Below are positions 5,424 through 11,404 of a stretch of DNA of 64,000 bases, in pieces (position 1 is the first letter of the stretch; every line of letters starts with the position of its first letter). Source of the DNA: CAZKCI01 sp964584165 (GTDB lineage Bacteria; Auribacterota; Erginobacteria; Erginobacterales; CAZKCI01); contig CAZOYW010000014.1 in NCBI GenBank assembly GCA_964584165.1, forward strand, positions 1-64,000. Direction: 5' to 3'. Position numbers and translations under genes: made by a program. The notes beneath the pieces were generated by a model, which searched no databases, was not told where the DNA came from, and saw only the letters and a program-made list of their open reading frames with translations.

Positions 5424-6851
5424 AATATGTTGCCCGAAATTTGTATCTAGGGCGACCTTCTCAACTGCTTGATCCCCCCAAGTCTGCAACAGCAACCAGT
5501 CGACGAACTCCTTCATAAACGGGCAGACTTGGGGATCCTTGGCCCAGATCGTTCCGTGAGCCATGAGTGCATTGTAGACACATCCACCCCCGCATAGGCT
5601 GATATACGGGCATGTATGGCACTCGGACATATTGAAAGGATGTCTCCTCGCCCATTCCCGGAAAGCGGGCATATCGTCAATCTGTACGGCGTCCCGAATA
5701 TCCCCTGCGAAATAGTGGGAAGTATTCGCAAGACTGTGACATGGCCCGATCTTGCCGTCTGGTAACACGACTAGTTGAGCTGCCGAGGCACCGCAATCGC
5801 GGAACCTTATGCGTCCGGCGCGGAAATCGCTGAGGCGTCTATAGACGAACGCCTCCGTTGCTCCAGCAGACTCTAGGCGCGAATACGTCTCGAGGATTTG
5901 TGATGCTGCATCGGCGGAGGAGACCCAGGAAGCATTGCTCCCGTGAGACGGGAAATACGGAATCTGGAACTCAATGAAGCGGGCACCGAGTTCATTGAGG
6001 AAGTACTCCCCGATGCGGGGAAGCTCTGATACGTTGTGCTTTCCAATGGTTGTCGATATGCCCACAGACAGCCCCGCATCACGATACCTGAGAAAGCTCT
6101 TAACCACTTTTGCGTGTGTGTAAAGATGACTTTGTGGCCCAATGCGAGCGGCATCGTGGTTGTGCTGTAACCCATCTATGGAGACACAGACGCCAACATC
6201 ATTTTGGCTGAAGAGAGGAAGCAACCCCGGATCGAAGTGATAACCATTTGTGATGATGACTGTGTGGATTTGCTTGGGACATTCTGAATCATAGCGGACG
6301 CTCGCTATCTCCGGTATCAGGGCCTTGAGCAGCGGTTTGTTCAGCAGTGGTTCGCCCCCGTAGAAGGTGATCCTTGCCTCTGTCGGCTTGTGTTCATCAA
6401 GGTACTGATGGAAGTACCGCACTGCGTGCCTGCCAATGTTGACTGGCATTCGACGATCGGCACGGGAATTGCTAGCATTTGCCCCAAGCACCACGCAATA
6501 CTTACACCGGAGATTGCAGGCAAAGGTGGTGATAAGGTACATGGAGTTCAGGCGGACATCGTCAGAAGGTGCGTGCGACGTCAGCCACTGTTCCTCAAAA
6601 CCAGACTCGACCAAGATGTTCTGCTCCCGAAGGTAGCTGAGCGCAACCGGAGGAATCTTGCTGTAACGGGAGGCCCGCACGAGTTCCCAGAGGTGATCTG
6701 GCAGGAATGCGAGACCATGCTCAAATGGACTGTAGATGCCGACATACGAATCGGACATCTTGAGAACATGTAACTGCCGACAAAGTTCCATAGCAAAATC
6801 GAGCAGCGAGTTTGCGGGGAGGATTGGGTCTGCAACGCGAGGACGAGACAT
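5379..6851 (-). CDS. Radical SAM/SPASM peptide-maturase-like enzyme (cassette gene)
   Basis: 490 residues. After an N-terminal domain of about 100 residues (YVGIYSPFEHGLAFLPD, resembling the front of RiPP maturases) comes the radical-SAM CX3CX2C at Cys112, Cys116 and Cys119, then GGEP at 165-168 and SIDG near 224. The C-terminal SPASM region carries Cys353, Cys371, Cys411, Cys414, Cys420, Cys424 and Cys443, enough for auxiliary iron-sulfur clusters. Such enzymes install thioether, C-C or similar links in ribosomal peptides. A 68-residue gene with three identical motifs ends 30 bases upstream and is the probable substrate. GGGGAGGG serves as ribosome-binding site. No transporter or protease lies in the cassette. 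The link chemistry cannot be deduced. Confidence 0.9.
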   Translation of the reverse strand: MSRPRVADPILPANSLLDFAMELCRQLHVLKMSDSYVGIYSPFEHGLAFLPDHLWELVRASRYSKIPPVALSYLREQNILVESGFEEQWLTSHAPSDDVRLNSMYLITTFACNLRCKYCVVLGANASNSRADRRMPVNIGRHAVRYFHQYLDEHKPTEARITFYGGEPLLNKPLLKALIPEIASVRYDSECPKQIHTVIITNGYHFDPGLLPLFSQNDVGVCVSIDGLQHNHDAARIGPQSHLYTHAKVVKSFLRYRDAGLSVGISTTIGKHNVSELPRIGEYFLNELGARFIEFQIPYFPSHGSNASWVSSADAASQILETYSRLESAGATEAFVYRRLSDFRAGRIRFRDCGASAAQLVVLPDGKIGPCHSLANTSHYFAGDIRDAVQIDDMPAFREWARRHPFNMSECHTCPYISLCGGGCVYNALMAHGTIWAKDPQVCPFMKEFVDWLLLQTWGDQAVEKVALDTNFGQHIGQQSAAGDADKPRA

Positions 6852-6881
6852 TGCAGACCCTCCCCATCTCCGGTTGGTCCG

Positions 6882-7088
6882 CTATGCCTCCTTGCTGCAC
6901 ATAATGTACTTCAGGGCAACCGACCCCTTCTTCTGGTCGAGGAGGTCGGCGGTCTCCTTGAGCGTCAGTTCTGCGCCCTGGACGCTGCACATGATGTACT
7001 TCAGGGCGACCGGACCGCTCGGCTTCGCTGCCGCCACGGCTGCCTCCTTAGAACACATGATGTACTTGAGTGCGATCTTCTTTGGCAT
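6882..7088 (-). CDS. Candidate RiPP precursor with three ALKYIMCS repeats
   Basis: 68 residues. The octapeptide ALKYIMCS occurs at positions 6-13, 28-35 and 58-65, each time after a small or beta-branched residue and twice followed by KEA. The first two are separated by an Ala/Lys-rich linker, the last two by a predicted helix (ELTLKETADLLDQ). GAGGTG lies about 7 bases before the ATG at 7088. The gene is co-cistronic with a SPASM radical-SAM enzyme in the same cassette, which makes it a likely multi-core peptide substrate with Tyr, Met and Cys as candidate modification sites. No classical leader or double-Gly site is seen. I do not recognise the family. Confidence 0.8.
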   Translation of the reverse strand: MPKKIALKYIMCSKEAAVAAAKPSGPVALKYIMCSVQGAELTLKETADLLDQKKGSVALKYIMCSKEA

Positions 7089-7174
7089 GTACTTCACCTC
7101 TCTTTCTCCCGGATTGTTGTCGGCACGGGCACTCCGGGTGTGCCACGTCCCGCGTCCTCTTGTCAAATGGCCAA

Positions 7175-7327
7175 CGTGCGGCGGCTGAGCCCCGACGGAC
7201 CGGCCCGTTTTCCGGGCCGGGACGGTGTGGGCTCCAACCGCTGATGGGCCGCGCGCCAGCGCGGCCCGGAAGCGGATGGGCATAGCCGCCGCCCGATGAG
7301 CCGACGCGCTTGCGCGTCGGCTCATCG
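7175..7327 (-). repeat. 153-bp array repeat, copy H
   Basis: Exactly 153 bp. A few changes weaken the closing stem (GTGCGGCGGC, and CATAGCCG at the far side). On the minus strand it ends at the core GTTGGCC that starts the radical-SAM cassette. Its right end is followed by GTTAGCGC, the arm of the next attC. Confidence 0.9.
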
Positions 7328-7387
7328 TTAGCGCTGAGCCGCGGAGTTCCCCCCGGGGACTCCGTCGGCTCTAGCGCCTGGTTCGGT
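7328..7387 (-). other. attC site of the first membrane-protein cassette
   Basis: R'' on the minus strand is ACCGAAC, a 7-of-7 complement of this cassette's core GTTCGGT (7764-7770). GGCGCTAGAGCCGACGGAGT pairs with ACTCCGCGGCTCAGCGCT. The stop codon of the cassette gene lies inside the left arm. Confidence 0.85.
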
Positions 7388-7757
7388 CCTGTTTGGTTGA
7401 TCTCTTGCCGATTGTTGCGCCGATTCCGGAAATGGCAACAGGAACAAGCCAGAACATGCAGTAGGACACAAGGACACCACCGAAGGCCATGAACTCCTGG
7501 CGAATGAGGAAGTAACCACCCTTAACGATGGGATGGTCGATGAACAACAGGATTGCGCCCGACAAAGCAGACTTCCAGATTCCGAATCCACCAAGGGATG
7601 CGAGCCGCCATCCAGCAATGACCCAGAGCGCGATGCGAATCACATTGAACATGATGTCTCCAGTTGGGTTGGGCAGAAGGCCGTAGAGCGGTGCCAGCAG
7701 GGCATTAACGACCGTTGCGGCCATCGGGATTGCCAGAATCTGGAAGTACTTCTTCAT
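7371..7757 (-). CDS. Small four-helix membrane protein (cassette gene)
   Basis: 128 residues with hydrophobic segments at about 5-25, 38-55, 63-80 and 92-115. No family is recognised. The ATG is 12 bases from the cassette core GTTCGGT, with no clear ribosome-binding site, so it probably depends on upstream translation or an external promoter. The C-terminal KRSTKQDRTRR tail is basic and cytoplasmic by the positive-inside rule. It is the outermost cassette on the high-coordinate side, where an attI site and integrase would normally follow; neither is seen. Confidence 0.7.
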   Translation of the reverse strand: MKKYFQILAIPMAATVVNALLAPLYGLLPNPTGDIMFNVIRIALWVIAGWRLASLGGFGIWKSALSGAILLFIDHPIVKGGYFLIRQEFMAFGGVLVSYCMFWLVPVAISGIGATIGKRSTKQDRTRR

Positions 7758-7769
7758 CTTTGGACCGAA

Positions 7770-7922
7770 CGGGCGGCGGCTGAGCCCCGACGGACCGGCC
7801 CCTTTTCCGAGCCGGGACGGCGTGGGCTCCAGCCGCTGATGGGACGCGCGACAGCGCGGCCCGGAAGCGGATGGGTACAGCCGCCACCCGATGAGCCGAC
7901 GCGCAAGCGCGTCGGCCCATCT
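7770..7922 (-). repeat. 153-bp array repeat, copy I
   Basis: Exactly 153 bp but more decayed: the first internal stem has CCCCTTTTCCGAGCC, the second has GGGACGCGCGACAGCG, and the terminal hairpin ends GGCCCAT with an inverted loop (CAAG for CTTG). Its right flank has no attC-like sequence. This marks either the array edge or a lost attI or attC. Confidence 0.8.
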
Positions 7923-8497
7923 TGTTTGTATGTAGATTTCTCGATTCGCCGGGGCCGCGCAGCGCCGGGTGGCTTAATATGCCGCCAATGGGAGGAACAG
8001 TCAAGAATTACCTGCGGATTTTCCTGATGGTATTTCGCGGGGCCGAACAAAGGCTACCCATTCGAGCAGACGCCCGACCTTTTCCCGGCTGAGATCGGCG
8101 GCCAAGTGGGGATGGCAGTAGATGTTTACGACCGACAAGGCGGCCGTCAACCCCCGGGATGGCAAGATGCGCCGTTGCCATATCTACGAGAAATACCTAC
8201 CGGAGGCTGATTTGGCTAACCGACTTGAAATCCGCCCGGCGCGATTTTCTCGCCCCGCGGCCCTGTCCCGACGTATCCGTCGGGATGATTATTATGGCGC
8301 TAAATATGGGAAATCAGGCTCTCTCCCGTTTCATGGGTGGATTAACGGATATGCGGACAACTCCTGTCCGATCGGACACGGTTTGTCCCTTTTTGATCGG
8401 GGAATGAAGCAGCGAAAAGACGGGCGTCAGGCGACGAGTTGATGATCGGGTGGACAGGAGGGGCGGCCTCGGAGGGAAAAGATAACGTGGAGTAATA
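7923..8497. other. Stretch without a recognisable gene beside the array
   Basis: No convincing gene is visible on either strand. Open frames are short, lack ribosome-binding sites and match nothing I recognise. A minus-strand fragment (about 8013-8125) reads HPHLAADLSREKVGRLLEWV before a stop and could be the tail of a lost gene, but its identity is not clear. No integron integrase motif is seen here. Confidence 0.5.
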
Positions 8498-8543
8498 CTT
8501 GAAATCCGCCCCGCGCGGCCCGACGCGCGGGGCGGATTTCAAG
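8498..8543. repeat. Long inverted repeat next to tRNA fragment
   Basis: CTTGAAATCCGCCCCGCG is followed by a short loop and then the inverted copy CGCGCGGGGCGGATTTCAAG. Its right edge touches the first tRNA-Gly fragment. There is no T-tract, so terminator function is uncertain. Confidence 0.6.
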
Positions 8544-8574
8544 CGGGTGAAGGGAATCGAACCCTCGTAGCCAG
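8543..8574 (-). pseudogene. tRNA-Gly 3'-half fragment
   Basis: 32 bases identical to the 3' part of the intact tRNA-Gly at 8674-8744 (acceptor, T arm and half of the anticodon arm). An 81-bp hairpin element then interrupts it, and only CTTGG of the tRNA follows the insertion. Confidence 0.85.
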
Positions 8575-8655
8575 TCCTAGGGATTCACGGACTTGCGGAG
8601 CGTCAGCGAACGCAAGTCCGATGAAGCCCTTGGATCCCGATGCGCAGCATCGGGA
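8575..8655. repeat. 81-bp hairpin element, copy 1
   Basis: Contains two hairpins, GGACTTGCG against CGCAAGTCC and TCCCGATGC against GCATCGGGA. It differs from the copy at 8786-8866 at only a few bases and has the same length. It is inserted in the anticodon arm of a truncated tRNA-Gly copy. Confidence 0.8.
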
Positions 8656-8673
8656 CTTGGCGTCTTGCCCTAG

Positions 8674-8744
8674 AGCGGGTGAAGGGAATCGAACCCTCGT
8701 AGCCAGCTTGGGAAGCTGGAGCTCTGCCATTGAGCTACACCCGC
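8674..8744 (-). tRNA. tRNA-Gly (anticodon CCC)
   Basis: A complete cloverleaf on the minus strand. Acceptor stem GCGGGTG pairs with CACCCGC; the D arm is GCTC..GAGC; the anticodon stem CCAGC/GCTGG encloses loop TTCCCAA with anticodon CCC, reading GGG codons. The T arm is GAGGGTTCGATTCCCTT. The discriminator base is U, normal for bacterial tRNA-Gly. CCA is not encoded. It is flanked on both sides by damaged copies of itself. Confidence 0.95.
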
Positions 8745-8769
8745 ATACACGCGCACCAAACGAAGCGGA

Positions 8770-8900
8770 CCTCGTAGCCAGCTTGTCTTAGGGATTCACG
8801 GACTTGCGGAGCGTCAGCGAACGCAAGTCCGATGAAGCCCTTAGATCCCGATGCGGAGCATCGGGAGGAAGCTGGAGCTCTGCCATTGAGCTACACCCGC
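8770..8900 (-). pseudogene. tRNA-Gly copy interrupted in the anticodon and truncated
   Basis: The 5' half (8867-8900) is intact up to loop bases TTCC. An 81-bp hairpin element (8786-8866) follows, then CAAGCTGG and the start of the variable region (8770-8785). The T arm and acceptor 3' strand are missing. The insertion falls between the second and third anticodon bases. It cannot give a functional tRNA even if the element were removed. Confidence 0.8.
8786..8866. repeat. 81-bp hairpin element, copy 2
   Basis: Same length and nearly the same sequence as 8575-8655 (for example TTAGATCCCGATGCGGAGCA versus TTGGATCCCGATGCGCAGCA). It splits a tRNA-Gly copy in the anticodon loop, four bases away from the insertion point of copy 1. 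Confidence 0.8.
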
Positions 8901-8950
8901 ACATTATTTTCCTGCCCATCGGCCACGCCGATGGGCAGGAAAATAATGTG
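8900..8950. repeat. Perfect 23-bp inverted repeat beyond the tRNA copies
   Basis: CACATTATTTTCCTGCCCAT and its inverted copy form a perfect stem with a 5-base loop, starting at the outer end of the tRNA-Gly pseudogene. It has no T-tract. It is one of the locus-specific palindromes typical of this genome. Confidence 0.75.
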
Positions 8951-9007
8951 AATTGCCGCCATCCCGGGAATCTCCTATCTTCCGAGAGCGCATCCCGCCG
9001 CGCCCAT

Positions 9008-9040
9008 TTTTTGATCGTTCCCCCCGGGAACGATCAAAAA
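9008..9040. terminator. Terminator-like hairpin at the end of the PfkB-kinase gene
   Basis: TTTTTGATCGTTCC and its inverted copy GGAACGATCAAAAA. On the minus strand the kinase stop codon TGA lies inside the first arm. The A/T ends make it the most terminator-like hairpin of the set. Confidence 0.65.
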
Positions 9041-9933
9041 CAAGATAGGTCTTTAAAACGCTGGTAGCGCGACACTATATCAGCCTTCCGGACCCGCCGC
9101 AAGCGGTTCAGGGAGAAATCCTCGACCGCGAAGGAGGCCATCACCGAGCCGTAGATCACCGCCCGCCGGAGGACGGCGGGGGCGAAGCAGCCCCGCCGGG
9201 CGATGTAGCCCACGCAGCCCCCGGCGAAGGTGTCGCCGGCCCCGGTCGGGTCGACCACCTTCTCCAGGGGGAGGGCGGGGGCGCAGAAGGCATCCTTCCG
9301 GGAGAAGAGGACGGCCCCGTGTTCCCCCTTCTTGATCACCACGAAGCGGGGTCCCATGGACAGGAGGCGGCGGGCGGCCCGGGGAAGGTTGCTCTCCCGG
9401 GTGAGCTGGCGGGCCTCCGCGTCGTTGATGAAGAGGAGGTCCATCCGCTCGATCGCCTCCTTCACCCGGTCGGGCTTGATATTGATCCAGAGGTTCATCG
9501 TGTCCCCGGCGACGAGCTTCGGCCGCTTCAGCTGATCGAGGACCTCCATCTGGAGGACCGGGTCGATGTTGGCGAGAAAAACGCAGTCGCTCTCCTTCCA
9601 CTCCTCGGGGAGGCGGGGGTGGAAGGACTCGAAGACGTTGAGATGGGTGAAGCTGGTCTGGGCCTGGTTGAGGTCGGAGAGGTAGGAGCCGCCCCAGCGG
9701 AAGGTCTTCCCCGGGCGGATCTCCAGCCCCCGGGTGTCGATCCCCTTCGATTGGAGCAGCTTCAGGTGGGCGGGGGAAAAGTCCTCGCCCACCACGCCCA
9801 CCAGGCGCACCGGGGCGAAATTGCTGCAGGAGACGGAGAAGTAGGTGGCCGAGCCCCCCAGCATCTCCTCCCGCTTCCCGTGCGGGGTCTCCAGTGTGTC
9901 CAGGGCCACCGATCCCACGACCAGCACGTTCAT
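9034..9933 (-). CDS. PfkB-family carbohydrate/nucleoside kinase
   Basis: 299 residues from the ATG at 9933, with AAGGGATGG upstream. N-terminal MNVLVVGSVALDT and LGGSATYFSVSCSNF match PfkB signature 1. NDAEARQLT, VVIKKGEHGAVLF and C-terminal DPTGAGDTFAGGCVG (anion hole and catalytic Asp) match signature 2. PfkB enzymes phosphorylate sugars or nucleosides with ATP. The specific substrate cannot be told, although the LGGSATYFS start recalls adenosine- and sugar-kinase-like members widespread in uncultured bacteria. It stands downstream of the thi/heptose cluster, separated by a REP pair. Confidence 0.9.
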   Translation of the reverse strand: MNVLVVGSVALDTLETPHGKREEMLGGSATYFSVSCSNFAPVRLVGVVGEDFSPAHLKLLQSKGIDTRGLEIRPGKTFRWGGSYLSDLNQAQTSFTHLNVFESFHPRLPEEWKESDCVFLANIDPVLQMEVLDQLKRPKLVAGDTMNLWINIKPDRVKEAIERMDLLFINDAEARQLTRESNLPRAARRLLSMGPRFVVIKKGEHGAVLFSRKDAFCAPALPLEKVVDPTGAGDTFAGGCVGYIARRGCFAPAVLRRAVIYGSVMASFAVEDFSLNRLRRVRKADIVSRYQRFKDLSCF

Positions 9934-9973
9934 GCGATGTCCATCCCTTCCTTTTATCCCAGCATTGCCGCCG

Positions 9974-10029
9974 TGTAGGCCCCAACTGCGTTGGGGCGTC
10001 ATAAACGCCGGTTCACAGAACCGGCCTAC
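9974..10029. repeat. Convergent pair of GTAG REP hairpins (BIME-like)
   Basis: Plus-strand GTAGGCCCCAACTGCG and its stem at 9974-9997; minus-strand GTAGGCCGGTTCTGTGAACC at 10006-10029. The two point toward each other. The GTAG tetranucleotide before the stem is the hallmark of REPs linked to RAYT transposases. Confidence 0.75.
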
Positions 10030-10118
10030 AACTTCGACCGAGACAATCTAAACCCGAATAATAAAAATCCGCCTTCCGAAAACGGCCCTTCCGCCGCGGC
10101 GGGGACATGGAATCCCGA

Positions 10119-11402
10119 TTACCCCTTCCCGAGATGCCCCTCGAGGATTTTTATAGCGCAGAACTCGGAGCACATCGAGCAGTAATCCTCGCCCTTCGGG
10201 GCGGCGCCCCGGTAGCGCCGGGCGCGCTCCGGGTCGAGCGCGAGCGCGATCTGGCCCTTCCAGTCGCGGGAGCGCCGCCGGCGCGACATCTCGTCGTCCC
10301 ACTCCCGCGCCCCTCCCCTCCCCCGCGCCACGTCGGCGGCGTGGGCGGCGATCCGGGAGGCGATCACCCCTTCCCTGACCTCCTCCTCGCCGGGGAGGCT
10401 TAAGTGCTCGGAGGGGGTGACGTAGCAGAGGAAGTCCGCCCCCGCCCAGGCCGCCAGCGCCCCGCCGATGGCGCAGGCGATGTGGTCGTAGCCGGCGGCG
10501 ACGTCGGTGGGGAGCGGCCCGAGGACGTAGAAGGGGGCGCCGGCGCAGATCTCCTTCTCCAGACGGACGTTGGCCTCGATCTGGTCGAGGGGGACGTGGC
10601 CGGGACCCTCGATCATCACCTGGACCTCCGCCGCCCGGCCGCGGGCCGCGAGCTCGCCCAGGGTGATGAGCTCGCGGACCTGGGAGGGATCGGTCGCGTC
10701 GGCGAGGCAGCCCGGGCGGAGGCCGTCGCCCAACGAGAGCGTCACCTCGTGGCGGCGGGCGATGGCCAGGACGTCGTCGAACCGCTCGTAGAGGGGGTTC
10801 TCCTTCCCGTTCGCGATCATCCACTCGAGGAGAAACGCCCCGCCCCGGGAGACCACGCCCAAGAGGCGCGGGTGCTTCCGGATGGTCTCCAGGACCGCGG
10901 CGTTCACGCCGGCGTGGACGGTCATGAAGTCCACCCCCTCCCGGGCCTGCTCCTCGATCGCCCCCAGGATGGAGTCGGCGGTCATCGCCGTGATCCGCCC
11001 CTTCTCCCTCCCCGCCCGCAGCGCCGCCTGGTAGATGGGGACGGTCCCCAGGGGAAGCTCCGAGGCGGCGAGGAGGCGTCGCCTCAGGCGGTTGGCGTCT
11101 CCGCCGACGGAGAGGTCCATCAGGGCGTCGGCCCCCGCCGCCGCGGCGGCGCGCGCCTTGCGGAGCTCGGCGCGCGGGTCGGCCCGGGAGGGCGACATCC
11201 CGATGTTGGCGTTGACCTTGACCGAGAGCCCCGCCCCGATCCCGCAGGCGCGCGCGGGCTTCCGGTGGCGGTTGGCCGGGACGACCACGGTCCCCGCGGC
11301 GAGGCCGCGGAGGATGGCCTCCGGCGCAACCCCTTCCCGGCGGGCGATCCGCCGGATCAGGGGGGAGACCAGGCCTTTTTTAGCTTCCGCGATGATTCCC
11401 AT
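10119..11402 (-). CDS. thiC: Phosphomethylpyrimidine synthase ThiC (short form)
   Basis: 427 residues. ThiC is a radical-SAM enzyme that converts aminoimidazole ribotide to hydroxymethylpyrimidine phosphate for thiamine. Diagnostic stretches are KVNANIGMSPS, ALMDLSVGGD, MTVHAGVN, SRGGAFLLEWM, MIEGPGHVPLDQI and the C-terminal cluster motif CSMCSEFC (CX2CX4C). It lacks the N-terminal extension of the longer (about 600-residue) proteobacterial form, so it is the compact type common in anaerobes and archaea. Its start lies three bases from the stop of the upstream glycosyltransferase gene, and thiE is one gene further upstream. These form one minus-strand operon. Confidence 0.97.
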   Translation of the reverse strand: MGIIAEAKKGLVSPLIRRIARREGVAPEAILRGLAAGTVVVPANRHRKPARACGIGAGLSVKVNANIGMSPSRADPRAELRKARAAAAAGADALMDLSVGGDANRLRRRLLAASELPLGTVPIYQAALRAGREKGRITAMTADSILGAIEEQAREGVDFMTVHAGVNAAVLETIRKHPRLLGVVSRGGAFLLEWMIANGKENPLYERFDDVLAIARRHEVTLSLGDGLRPGCLADATDPSQVRELITLGELAARGRAAEVQVMIEGPGHVPLDQIEANVRLEKEICAGAPFYVLGPLPTDVAAGYDHIACAIGGALAAWAGADFLCYVTPSEHLSLPGEEEVREGVIASRIAAHAADVARGRGGAREWDDEMSRRRRSRDWKGQIALALDPERARRYRGAAPKGEDYCSMCSEFCAIKILEGHLGKG

Positions 11403-11404
11403 CT

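Noticed and set aside
691..7922. CRISPR array
   Set aside because: Regularly recurring repeats with unique DNA between them, but the repeats are about 153 bp, the intervals (about 270-1800 bp) hold genes, and no cas gene is present. Matching attC cores explain the layout better.
882..7922. Open frames translating as MSRRASASAHRAAA... inside each array repeat
   Set aside because: They recur because the repeat recurs, start inside the terminal hairpin, have no ribosome-binding site and end arbitrarily in flanking DNA.
7923..8130. attI site and integrase promoter at the high-coordinate end
   Set aside because: No integrase-binding repeats or recombinase frame are recognisable; the flank of repeat I only shares the single core G.
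8122..8442. A 106-residue plus-strand protein near the array edge
   Set aside because: No ribosome-binding site, no recognisable domain, and overlapping hairpin-like DNA. No IntI motifs, so it is not the missing integrase.
8770..8900. Intron-containing tRNA-Gly
   Set aside because: The insertion is in the anticodon loop, but the T arm and 3' acceptor strand are absent, and a second insertion of the same element lies at a different base, so it is a pseudogene with a mobile repeat.
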